A DNA stretch of 64,000 bases, from positions 62,001 to 126,000 of the forward strand of contig JAOALD010000003.1 in NCBI GenBank assembly GCA_025153755.1. Reading direction: 5' to 3'. This stretch comes from SAR92 clade bacterium H921 (lineage in GTDB: Bacteria > Pseudomonadota > Gammaproteobacteria > Pseudomonadales > Porticoccaceae). A program made the translations under genes and the position numbers. Shown piece after piece: positions 1 to 7,427 of the stretch (position 1 is its first letter; every line of letters starts with the position of its first letter). Below the pieces are notes generated by a model. That model had not been told where the DNA came from. It saw only the letters and a program-made list of their open reading frames with translations, and ran no database searches.

Positions 1-494
1 TTTCTGACAATTGGCATATTGTTAGCTTGATCCCACATTCCGTTTGGGTAGCCAACCATGACTACATCCTCCATCGCCGTTAGCTCATGGAGTTCCTCAG
101 AGGTGAGCAAATCTGACTTGTTTATATAAATGCAAAAAAAATTCAGCTTTCTAGAATTAGCTTCATTTAAGATCGGAGCAATTGGCATTACGCAAAGATC
201 AATATCGGGGTTAGGGTGGGCAGTCCAGAGACGCCCAAAGTCATCAAAGTTAAGCTCATGGTACTTACCCATTACAGGAGAATTATTTTCGTCTTTTTCT
301 GTAAGAACAAACTTACCACTGATTGCTCCTTGGACTACATGTTTGTTGGTTACTATGGCTGGGGTACCATTCTCGCCATTTATAGCGAAATGGTAAAAGA
401 AACCTGTACCCTGACAACTACCAGCTGAGGTAGTCGTTTCAATCCTTACGGTGCTATGTGCGAGTTGTTCTGATATGGATAATTGATGTGCCAC
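1..494 (-). CDS. Trypsin-like serine protease, 3' end cut by the window
   Basis: About 164 codons are visible, starting at a GTG (492-494) and reading off the left edge without a stop. An AGGAGAG ribosome binding site lies just upstream (497-503). The protein has no obvious signal peptide and enters the trypsin fold quickly: a GTGFF strand, TNKHVV carrying the probable catalytic His, and DIDLCVMPI carrying the probable catalytic Asp. A later GYPNGMWDQANNMPIVR segment is typical of cytoplasmic 'trypsin-like peptidase domain' proteins of the S1/Trypsin_2 type. The catalytic Ser (GxSGG region) would lie outside the window. Such proteases occur as housekeeping enzymes and inside defence loci; the missing neighbour prevents a choice. 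The fold assignment is fairly secure; the substrate is unknown. Confidence 0.72.
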   Translation of the reverse strand, partial: MAHQLSISEQLAHSTVRIETTTSAGSCQGTGFFYHFAINGENGTPAIVTNKHVVQGAISGKFVLTEKDENNSPVMGKYHELNFDDFGRLWTAHPNPDIDLCVMPIAPILNEANSRKLNFFCIYINKSDLLTSEELHELTAMEDVVMVGYPNGMWDQANNMPIVR

Positions 495-915
495 TATCTC
501 TCCTTGAAACTAAACAGTCTAATTATGAGGCCTATAAGCCTCATATTATTATCGGGGTGCCCCTGTAATAGGTTATTAGCGGCATCTTGGCATTCTTTAG
601 CGGATTCATTTATTTCCAAAAACTATCAAGGCTAAAGTGCATGTCTTTACTATCGAGGCACTTTTTTGAGATGAGCCATTGCGTTATAGAAATAACTTGA
701 AATGTTGTGGTTCTCGGCAGGATTCTGAAGAGGGCGTTTCGCAATGTTGTCATCACCATTCCTTTGGTCAGTGCGCGAATATGTGTTCGTTAGGTTCTAT
801 AGTAATAGCATAGTAAACCCATAATTCAAGCTACCGATAAAGATAGGCGAGTAAAACATACAGACGTTAACGCTAAATGGATAGAAAAGCAGACAAAGTC
901 GCAGGTAACCAAGCG
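495..915. other. Intergenic stretch between protease and permease
   Basis: About 420 bases without a convincing gene. It holds the inverted repeat at 524-545 and, on the plus strand, an ATG-less open frame at 670-813 that is rich in Cys and His (see findings). No promoter or terminator could be assigned with confidence. Confidence 0.5.
524..545. repeat. 8-bp perfect inverted repeat upstream of the protease
   Basis: TATGAGGC (524-531) and GCCTCATA (538-545) are perfect inverted repeats around a 6-nt loop. The element sits about 30 bp upstream of the GTG start of the protease. It has no T-tract, so an operator or a leader hairpin is more likely than a terminator. Confidence 0.5.
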
Positions 916-1977
916 TTAACCTTGTTGGTGGGATAGATATTTGCCCATCAACCCATAAACCATCAACCCAGCCAATAGAATACTGGTGCCATAAGTTATT
1001 GTGGGACTAACCATGCTGTGCACATGCTGCGCCTGGGCCAAAAAATCCATTCCCCATAATGCCGCCAGATAATTGGTTAGATAACCAAAGGCAAAGCCAA
1101 CCCCCACAACGCTGGCTAGATAAATAGCTAGAGTGCGATTACCCAGTTCGGTTTTGACCAGCCCCATTGTGGCTATATTAGTTGCTGGCCCCACTAGCAT
1201 AAACACCAGAGTCGCGCCGGGAGAGACGCCGGAAAACAGCAGGCCTGCAGCAATAGGTGTGGAGGCGGTGGCGCAGATATACATAGGTACGCCCACCAGT
1301 GCCATTACTACAAAGGCCATAAAACCATCACCCCATTGCAGCAGGAATTCGGCGGGAATAAAGGTCTTGATCAATGCTGCAAAGCCGAGGCCTATTACCA
1401 GCCATAGGCTGATATCTCTTACCAGATCGATATAGGTAAAGCGTAGGCCTTCTGCCAGTTTGTTTAACGTGGTGGCTTGCTTTATCTGTGCTTTTTCGTT
1501 GCTACAGCAGGGCTCTGGTTCCGGGGTTTTGCTGGCGCAGCACGTTTCTGCTGGCTGGTCGCTGGCACTGGCCGGAATGCTGTTCTCTGTGCCGACTAAT
1601 ATCCCGGCGGTAATTGCGCTGGTGATCGCCGCAATAGGTCGAATAATGGCCATAAAGGGCCCTAGCATGGCGTAGGAAATAGAAACGCTGTCCACACCTG
1701 TCTCTGGTGTAGATATCAGGAAAGAGGTGGTGGCGGCTTTGGAGGCACCACTGCGGCGCAGGCCCAGTGCTGCGGGTATAACACCACAGGAGCACAGGGG
1801 CAATGGTGCGCCAAACAGGGCGGCTTTGACGGTCGCCATAGGGCCGGATTTCCCCAGATGCTTAGCCATTAGTTGGCTGGGCACCAGTACTTTCATAATG
1901 CCTGCCACGGTGAGGCCGAGTATTAGCCAGGGGGCTGATTCTAAAAATAGGGCAATAAAGTTTTCAATAAGTAACAT
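916..1977 (-). CDS. SO_0444-type Cu/Zn efflux permease (ArsP/DUF318 family)
   Basis: 353-residue polytopic membrane protein of the ArsP_1/DUF318 permease family. It carries two halves of hydrophobic helices with the family's PLCSCGVIPAALGLRRSGAS motif in the first half and GVPMYICATASTPIAAGLL in the second. The loop between the halves is hydrophilic and rich in Cys pairs (ETCCASKTPEPEPCCSN), as expected for a metal-handling version of the family such as SO_0444 of Shewanella. It is the second gene of a two-gene unit: its ATG lies 3 nt after the stop of the MerR-type regulator, with AGGA in the regulator's 3' end as ribosome binding site. The likely role is export of Cu/Zn or a related soft metal across the inner membrane; the exact metal is inferred. 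Confidence 0.82.
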   Translation of the reverse strand: MLLIENFIALFLESAPWLILGLTVAGIMKVLVPSQLMAKHLGKSGPMATVKAALFGAPLPLCSCGVIPAALGLRRSGASKAATTSFLISTPETGVDSVSISYAMLGPFMAIIRPIAAITSAITAGILVGTENSIPASASDQPAETCCASKTPEPEPCCSNEKAQIKQATTLNKLAEGLRFTYIDLVRDISLWLVIGLGFAALIKTFIPAEFLLQWGDGFMAFVVMALVGVPMYICATASTPIAAGLLFSGVSPGATLVFMLVGPATNIATMGLVKTELGNRTLAIYLASVVGVGFAFGYLTNYLAALWGMDFLAQAQHVHSMVSPTITYGTSILLAGLMVYGLMGKYLSHQQG

Positions 1978-1980
1978 GGC

Positions 1981-2394
1981 TTAGTCCTGACTGGTTTGGT
2001 CGCCCAGAGCTTCAAGGATTGTGCAGTGGGTAGCGGGTTCATCACCGCCACAGCATGCATTACTGAGTGTTTGTAGAGATTTTTTAATGCGGCTTATCTC
2101 GGCGAGGCGCTGATTGACAACGGTGATTTTTGCATCGACAAATTGTTTTACATCCTCGCAGGACTTTTGGTCTTTAGTAACTTCTAACTCCAGTAACTGG
2201 TGTATTTCACTGAGGGTAAAGCCGACTTCTTTGGCGCTGAGAATAAAGCCAACGCGTTTGATGTCGCTATCGGAGTAGAGACGATACCCTGCTTCGCTGC
2301 GATGGTCTGGTGTTATCAGGCCATGCTTCTCATAAAATCGCAGAGTATCCCTAGATACCTTGGCTTGGCCGGCAAGCTCGCCAATTTTTAACAT
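1981..2394 (-). CDS. MerR-family metal-responsive regulator (ZntR/CadR-like)
   Basis: 137-residue regulator starting at MLKIGELAG. I chose this ATG (2392-2394) because a GGAG (2404-2407) sits 9 nt upstream; an in-frame ATG five codons earlier (2409) would fall almost at the predicted transcription start. The N-terminal winged helix-turn-helix (KIGELAG...VSRDTLRFYEKHGLI, then a YRLYSDSDIKRVGFI stretch) is followed by a long dimerisation helix. The C-terminal metal loop contains CCGGDEPATHC, resembling the Zn/Cd/Pb-binding ends of ZntR and CadR. It precedes and probably autoregulates the efflux permease. Metal specificity is not determined by the visible motif alone. Confidence 0.88.
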   Translation of the reverse strand: MLKIGELAGQAKVSRDTLRFYEKHGLITPDHRSEAGYRLYSDSDIKRVGFILSAKEVGFTLSEIHQLLELEVTKDQKSCEDVKQFVDAKITVVNQRLAEISRIKKSLQTLSNACCGGDEPATHCTILEALGDQTSQD

Positions 2395-2415
2395 TGATTT
2401 TGACTCCATGAACTC

Positions 2416-2449
2416 AGTATGAACCTTGGAGTATAGTCTAGTGTCAAGG
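2416..2449 (-). promoter_or_regulatory. MerR-type promoter/operator for the efflux operon
   Basis: Read on the minus strand there is a perfect -35 TTGACA (2442-2447), a 20-bp spacer and a -10 CATACT (2416-2421). The over-long spacer contains the dyad CCTTG-N16-CAAGG (2424-2428 and 2445-2449). A lengthened spacer with a centred dyad is the hallmark of promoters that MerR-family activators untwist. The regulator starts just downstream. Confidence 0.8.
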
Positions 2450-2527
2450 CTGGTTTTTGTATAACCCTAAACAGGCAATTAATACTCTGTTGGTGCTCAA
2501 GCGCTATTTGCCATGCCTGCTGCTACT

Positions 2528-2554
2528 CAACTCAGCATGATAGTTGCTGAGTTG
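2528..2554. repeat. 10-bp perfect hairpin
   Basis: CAACTCAGCA (2528-2537) and TGCTGAGTTG (2545-2554) pair perfectly around a 7-nt loop. It lies between the metal operon promoter and the 3' end of the acyl-CoA dehydrogenase pair, where a transcript end is expected. There is no T-tract on either side, so its role as a terminator is uncertain. Confidence 0.5.
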
Positions 2555-2651
2555 GGGAGGCCGTGCAGAAAATGCCATAGTTTATCGTAATCGCAGAATT
2601 GCCAAGAGTACGACGCCTGATACGGCTACGCGGTAGTCATTTCAATTTGAG

Positions 2652-3620
2652 CTAACACTTGGTATTGGTCTGTCCAAAAATATCTTCTATCAGGCTACCT
2701 GAGTCGGGCTGTGTATAGTGTTGGCCAATTTTTATCTGCCAATAGGTTTCTCCACCAAAATCTTCCCGCCATCGCCAAATTCTGTGGATATAGTTCGACA
2801 GCATATACTCTTGAGTATAACCGATGGCGCCATGTGCCTGTATAGCGTCCGTAACGACCAACCCAGCAGCTGCACTGGCTTTTGCTTTAGCGCAGGCAAT
2901 AGCAATCCAATCTGGTGCCTGAGATAGCTGTGGGGTCATAACAGCATATTGTAGCGCTGCACAGCTGCTGGCCGTCTGTGCTGCGATGCGGGTAAGGATC
3001 AGCTGTATTGCTTGAAATTTAGCCAATGAGCGACCGAACTGCTGTCTCGCTGATGTGTACTGCAAAGTTATTGATAGAATATGCTCCATCGCGCCGCAGA
3101 GTTGCGCGCTCCGCACTAGGGCACCCATTTGTTCATAGACATTGCTACTGAGCCAGTCGGGCGCAGCGGCCGCAATAACAGGAGATTCGCCCTCTAGTAT
3201 TATTTGTCCGGCGCTATTGCCGCTTAGCTCATTGACCTGGTCAACTAGGTTAAAACGCCATACTTCGATAGTGCCGCGTTCTAGTCGTAAAAGGTAGTCC
3301 GCAGAGTCAGCAAAGGGAATATTGTCGAGACTATCTGTGGTTGTGCAAAGAGTAAACTTTGCCCCGGGCAGATGCTGATCTACAGTGGCCAGAAAATAGT
3401 TAGCCAGAAGAGTCTCGGCAAAAGGTACAGCAGTGAGGGCTTTTGCGGACATGCGAATCAGCTCAAATCCGTCCTCTAGGGGCAGGCCAAAGCCGTCGAG
3501 AGATTCTGGTACCCAGGCTCGAGTAAAACCGCTTTCCTCTAGAGCTGCCCATAACTTGTTGGCATCCTCTGTCTGCTCCATGAATATGCGCGCGGCAGTA
3601 TCTTCAATAAGCTTTTCCAT
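2652..3620 (-). CDS. Acyl-CoA dehydrogenase family protein, short partner subunit
   Basis: 322 residues, shorter than the usual 380-400 for the family. The N-terminal domain is abbreviated and the middle beta-domain is divergent. The C-terminal half keeps RQQFGRSLAKFQAIQ and the AHGAIGYTQEYMLSNYIHR segment. The helix that carries the catalytic Glu in isovaleryl-CoA-type enzymes reads ALVRSAQLCG, without Glu there. That profile fits the non-catalytic partner of heteromeric acyl-CoA dehydrogenases such as the FadE/ChsE pairs of steroid-degrading actinobacteria. Its ATG overlaps the stop of the upstream dehydrogenase by one base (TAATG), so the two are translationally coupled. The substrate is unknown; the heteromer is inferred. 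Confidence 0.8.
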   Translation of the reverse strand: MEKLIEDTAARIFMEQTEDANKLWAALEESGFTRAWVPESLDGFGLPLEDGFELIRMSAKALTAVPFAETLLANYFLATVDQHLPGAKFTLCTTTDSLDNIPFADSADYLLRLERGTIEVWRFNLVDQVNELSGNSAGQIILEGESPVIAAAAPDWLSSNVYEQMGALVRSAQLCGAMEHILSITLQYTSARQQFGRSLAKFQAIQLILTRIAAQTASSCAALQYAVMTPQLSQAPDWIAIACAKAKASAAAGLVVTDAIQAHGAIGYTQEYMLSNYIHRIWRWREDFGGETYWQIKIGQHYTQPDSGSLIEDIFGQTNTKC

Positions 3621-4792
3621 TAACGCATACCTAGTTGGCGAGCTATCATGCCGCGTAAAATTTCAGAGGTTCCACCGCGCAACGTTCCGGGGGGCAACCT
3701 AAAAATCGATTGATCTAGCATAGGTGCTAATTCATCTGGCCACTGGTCTCGCGGTATGGTGCTCAGTAATTGCCGAACTCTGGTCACAACATCTTGCTCA
3801 AAGCTGTTTCCGATTAGTTTGACCAGTGCCGCCTCTGTATCTGGAGACAGTCCATTTTCCAATTGCCTCGCAATACTCCGTGACATAAGTCGCAAGGCGT
3901 TTAATGTGGTAATCAGCTCTCCAAGAATAGCGGCGCCATGTTTATCTAACTGTCCCCTGAGGCTGATTAGTGCCCGATCGAGCAGGACAAAATTAGATAG
4001 AAAACGTTCAGGCCCCGAACGTTCCAGAACTAGCTCTCCCATACATTGAGCCCAGCCGTTGCCCTCTAGTCCCAGCAGCGCGTCTGCTTCTAGCTCAACT
4101 CCATCGAATAGTGTTTCGTTAAAGTGCACGTTACCTGCTATATCTTTAATACCAGAAATCTCTACGCCCTGAGCCTGCAAGGGCACCAGAAATTGAGATA
4201 GTCCCACCTGCCTGTTGCGACCATCTGCTGGTGAGGTCCGCGCAAGCACAATCATGTAGTCAGACCGGTGTGCCCCGGTAGACCATATTTTGCGGCCGCT
4301 CAATCGCCAGCCAGTAGGTATTTTGTCCGCTTTGGTTTGTACCGCAGCTAGGTCTGAGCCTGCTTGGGGTTCACTCATGCCGATTGCTGCAAAGCAGGTT
4401 CCCGCGGCCATACGGGGTAGTATTGACTGGCGCTGTTGCTCAGATCCAAAACGTAGAATCTGAGTTCCTGTCTGTCGATCAGCAATCCAATGGGCGGCGA
4501 CAGGGGCACCGGCGGCTAACAGTTCTTCAGTGACAACGAGACGTTCTAAGGGCGATCGTTCATGGCCGCCATATTTTTTTGGCCAGACCATTCCAAGCCA
4601 GCCTCGGGCCCCTAATTTAGCGCTAAATTCTGGACATGACTCACTCATCCAACAGTCAGCGCCGGGTGTGAAACCCCCAGTTTTAATTTCGTCTTGGAGG
4701 AACTCTCTGACCTCAGCGCGCAGACTATTTTCTGCTTCAGTGGACGGCGCAAGAGGAAAGTTAAAGTGGTTCATAGAAGAGGTGACCGCCAT
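3620..4792 (-). CDS. Acyl-CoA dehydrogenase, larger subunit of the pair
   Basis: 390 residues with the full three-domain acyl-CoA dehydrogenase layout. The FAD/substrate signature reads AAIGMSEPQAGSDLAAVQT, the middle domain continues with GWRLSGRKIWSTGAH, and the C-terminus ends LRGGTSEILRGMIARQLG. The canonical YEGT glutamate is replaced by Gly (RGGTSE), so the base is more likely the Glu of LVLERSGPE. It is the first gene of a two-gene unit with the short subunit. The ATG at 4792 has only a weak upstream AAGG; a start at the internal MNHFNF (seven codons in) is possible. Confidence 0.85.
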   Translation of the reverse strand: MAVTSSMNHFNFPLAPSTEAENSLRAEVREFLQDEIKTGGFTPGADCWMSESCPEFSAKLGARGWLGMVWPKKYGGHERSPLERLVVTEELLAAGAPVAAHWIADRQTGTQILRFGSEQQRQSILPRMAAGTCFAAIGMSEPQAGSDLAAVQTKADKIPTGWRLSGRKIWSTGAHRSDYMIVLARTSPADGRNRQVGLSQFLVPLQAQGVEISGIKDIAGNVHFNETLFDGVELEADALLGLEGNGWAQCMGELVLERSGPERFLSNFVLLDRALISLRGQLDKHGAAILGELITTLNALRLMSRSIARQLENGLSPDTEAALVKLIGNSFEQDVVTRVRQLLSTIPRDQWPDELAPMLDQSIFRLPPGTLRGGTSEILRGMIARQLGMR

Positions 4793-5155
4793 TTAGGAAT
4801 TAACCTTGGTATGTGGTAATCGCGGCTATGCACATGCCTCATCAAAATATCTCTGCTGGCAGAGCCCATATTTTCTTATCTATTTTGCATTAGTGTTTGC
4901 AACTATTGTATAAAGCCGCGGACAGACTGTGCTTAAATTCTGCCTATCAAAACAGATGACAAGTGCGACTATATGAGTGGTTATGTTCAGATGGTATCCT
5001 TAGCACTGTCAGCACAGAGGTCCCATGGGAATACTTGAAAGTGAGTGCCATAGGGCCTCTACGGCTGATGAGTTAGCGGGCCTGGAGACAATGAGGTAGC
5101 GCCTAGTCGCAACCTTGAATATTGATCATAGTCGATTACCTAACTAAGGCATCAG
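4793..5155. other. Intergenic stretch, nothing recognised
   Basis: About 360 bases between the start of the acyl-CoA dehydrogenase pair and the 3' end of the TrmK-like gene. It should hold the promoter of the dehydrogenase pair, but I could not pick out a convincing -35/-10 pair, and no RNA gene or coding frame stands out. Confidence 0.4.
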
Positions 5156-5839
5156 TCAAGCTATTGAGTCTCGCAGTGCCTCATAGCGTGAAACAATTGG
5201 CTCGAACTGCAATGGGTCTTTCTTGGCTTTTTGTTGATAATGAGCAACTACTCTGTGCCAGTAATCTTTGTGCTCTGGGTCTGACCAACACCACATCTGA
5301 CTACCTGTATCTACAATGACTTTACTTGCATTTTTGGAGGCATAAATTGCTTCATAGAAACGATTATTTTCAAAGATAATTCGCTCATTCTTGAGCTTAT
5401 AACCTTCGTCAATTAACGCCTGACGCACTGAATAGTTACCATGAACTGAGCAAACTAATAGATCAAATGCTATGTCAGGTGCTGAAGCGCAGAGACTATT
5501 TATAAATTCAATGGTTTGATGGGGACCGACACCAGCGATAATAAATAGTTGGGAGTCACAGGCAGGTACGATAATGTTTTTTAAATCTTCGCAGCGTACT
5601 TGCCAGTTATTTTTATCTCGGGGAAAATCCTGACCTAGCCTATTAGTCAGGTTATTCATATTATCTTCAAGAACATCGACAAATATTACTTGGTCTGCGG
5701 ATCTATTTTGAAGTAGGGACATTCCGAGAAGACCATGGTCGCAGCAACAGTCCCAAATCGTCCTGTACGATGGTTCGACTATTCGTGCTAGATGGCTCAG
5801 TCTACTGCCAGGTTTGATGAGTCTGTTATTTTTATTCAT
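5156..5839 (-). CDS. TrmK-family tRNA (adenine-N1) methyltransferase
   Basis: 227-residue SAM-dependent methyltransferase of the TrmK/YqfN type (methylates N1 of A22 in tRNA in Bacillus). The SAM-binding loop appears as IWDCCCDHGLLGMSLL, corresponding to the D-x-G-x-D-H motif I but with the Gly replaced by Cys. The motif IV-like strand reads LFIIAGVGPHQTIEFI. A C-terminal helical extension with many Lys and aromatic residues follows (HKDYWHRVVAHYQQKAKK). It stands alone, 110 bp downstream of the monooxygenase gene on the same strand. The family assignment is good; activity on tRNA in this organism is inferred, and the CCC run in motif I is odd. Confidence 0.75.
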   Translation of the reverse strand: MNKNNRLIKPGSRLSHLARIVEPSYRTIWDCCCDHGLLGMSLLQNRSADQVIFVDVLEDNMNNLTNRLGQDFPRDKNNWQVRCEDLKNIIVPACDSQLFIIAGVGPHQTIEFINSLCASAPDIAFDLLVCSVHGNYSVRQALIDEGYKLKNERIIFENNRFYEAIYASKNASKVIVDTGSQMWCWSDPEHKDYWHRVVAHYQQKAKKDPLQFEPIVSRYEALRDSIA

Positions 5840-5949
5840 GGTTAGTCATCACCGGCCCCAACTCAGAGTCATAGTAAACGTTAAGTTGAGGAGCGACCTT
5901 AGTAAAGACATTTATAGATTCAAGGATCCCCCACGCCATAGATATTGAT

Positions 5950-7425
5950 CTAGGGGTTGGCTGCAGCACTAAAATGCAACGCCTTATCAGATGTCAAAGA
6001 CTCACCAAACAGCACTCGCTCTTTGCGAAAGTTCTGGCTATTTATCCAGGGTGCCTGATCTCTCTGTCTCGGCTGCAGGTGCATACTGCGTTGCATATAG
6101 CCGGCGGGAAAATCGGTGATCCAGTCTTTGGTAGGCAAATCTTTTATTGCATCTGGAACCTTTGGTACCACCTTGTTTGTCTGGGTATTGCTCATATGAT
6201 TTAGCGCTCGACATACCCATACGGCTGCCAGATCAGCGCGCAGTGTCCAGGACGCATTAATATAGCCGAAGATACTCACCATATTGGGCACGTCTGAGAC
6301 CATGAGACCTTTGTAGGTGGTTTTCTTTGAAAAGTCGATATTGTCGCCATCCACCGTAAACGTAACGCCACCCATCACCAATAACTTCAAGCCTGTAGCA
6401 CTTACTATAATGTCAGCATCCAAATGTTCACCAGTTTCCAGCTCAATACCAGTTTTGGTAAAGCGCTTAATATGGTCGGTCACGACATCGGCACCACCTG
6501 CGTTAATAGCATTAAACATATCGTCATCTGGTACCAGGCACAGACGCTGATCCCAGGGAAAATACTTGGGGGTAAAGTGCCTGTCAACATCATAGCTTTT
6601 GCCGAGTTTTCTACGCACCTGACCAATAAAGAAACGTTTAGCGATTTTGGGAAACGCTTGAGACTGTTTAAAGAGAATTTCCTGTGAGACGGTATTTATA
6701 ATCCGCGTAATGGTATAGGCCCAGGCCGCTGGCAGTATTTTGCGCAGGCCGTTGGCAAACCGGTCTTCAGAGGGTCTAGTAAGCACATAGGTGGGTGAAC
6801 GTTGTAGCATGGTGACTTGCTTGGCTTTGTCGGTCATGGCAGGCAGTAATGTCATAGCTGTTGCGCCAGAGCCAATAATCACTACACGCTTATCCTGATA
6901 ATCGAGATCTGCTGGCCAAAATTGCGGGTGTACTAATGTTCCTTTAAAGGACTCCACCTCGGGAAACTGAGGGTCATGGGGCTGATCGTAGTTGTAGTAG
7001 CCGGCACACATATAGAGAAAATTACAGGTCATCTGCACCGGGTCTTCGCTATCTGATTGTCGAATTTCCAGGGTCCACAATGATTGTTTGGAGCACCAAC
7101 TGGCACTGATCAGTCGGTGGCCATAACGGATATGCTGATCGATAGCATTTTCTGTAGCGGCCTCGCGTACGTAACTTAATATATCTGGCCCATCGGCAAT
7201 GGATTTTTTACTTTCCCAGGGCTTAAAACTATACCCTAGAGTATGCATGTCACTGTCACTGCGAATGCCTGGGTAGCGAAACAGATCCCAGGTGCCACCT
7301 ATGGCCTGGCGTGATTCTAACAGTAGATAGCTACGGTCTGGGCATTTTGTATTGAGGTGGCAGGCGGCACCAATACCGGTGAGGCCTGCACCTACAATAA
7401 TTACGTCTCTGTGCTCTGTATTCAT
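5950..7425 (-). CDS. EthA-like flavin-containing (Baeyer-Villiger type) monooxygenase
   Basis: 491 residues, the length of mycobacterial EthA. The FAD-binding Rossmann motif GAGLTGIGAA is near the N-terminus, followed by GGTWDLFRYPGIRSDSDMHT, very like EthA. The Baeyer-Villiger fingerprint F-x-G-x-x-x-H-x-x-x-W is present as FKGTLVHPQFWP, and the NADPH-binding motif GSGATA follows directly. Such enzymes insert oxygen next to ketones or oxidise sulfides and thioamides. It starts 2 nt after the stop of an SDR gene, so an alcohol to ketone to ester/lactone sequence is plausible. The true substrate is unknown. Confidence 0.88.
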   Translation of the reverse strand: MNTEHRDVIIVGAGLTGIGAACHLNTKCPDRSYLLLESRQAIGGTWDLFRYPGIRSDSDMHTLGYSFKPWESKKSIADGPDILSYVREAATENAIDQHIRYGHRLISASWCSKQSLWTLEIRQSDSEDPVQMTCNFLYMCAGYYNYDQPHDPQFPEVESFKGTLVHPQFWPADLDYQDKRVVIIGSGATAMTLLPAMTDKAKQVTMLQRSPTYVLTRPSEDRFANGLRKILPAAWAYTITRIINTVSQEILFKQSQAFPKIAKRFFIGQVRRKLGKSYDVDRHFTPKYFPWDQRLCLVPDDDMFNAINAGGADVVTDHIKRFTKTGIELETGEHLDADIIVSATGLKLLVMGGVTFTVDGDNIDFSKKTTYKGLMVSDVPNMVSIFGYINASWTLRADLAAVWVCRALNHMSNTQTNKVVPKVPDAIKDLPTKDWITDFPAGYMQRSMHLQPRQRDQAPWINSQNFRKERVLFGESLTSDKALHFSAAANP

Positions 7426-7427
7426 AA

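Noticed and set aside
130-428. Two plus-strand open frames (88 and 70 residues)
   Set aside because: They lie antisense to the trypsin-like protease, which has a ribosome site, catalytic motifs and codon structure on the minus strand; the plus-strand products have no recognisable features.
5122-5319. 65-residue plus-strand frame at the TrmK 3' end
   Set aside because: It overlaps the TrmK-like gene on the opposite strand over most of its length and has no ribosome site or homology signal.
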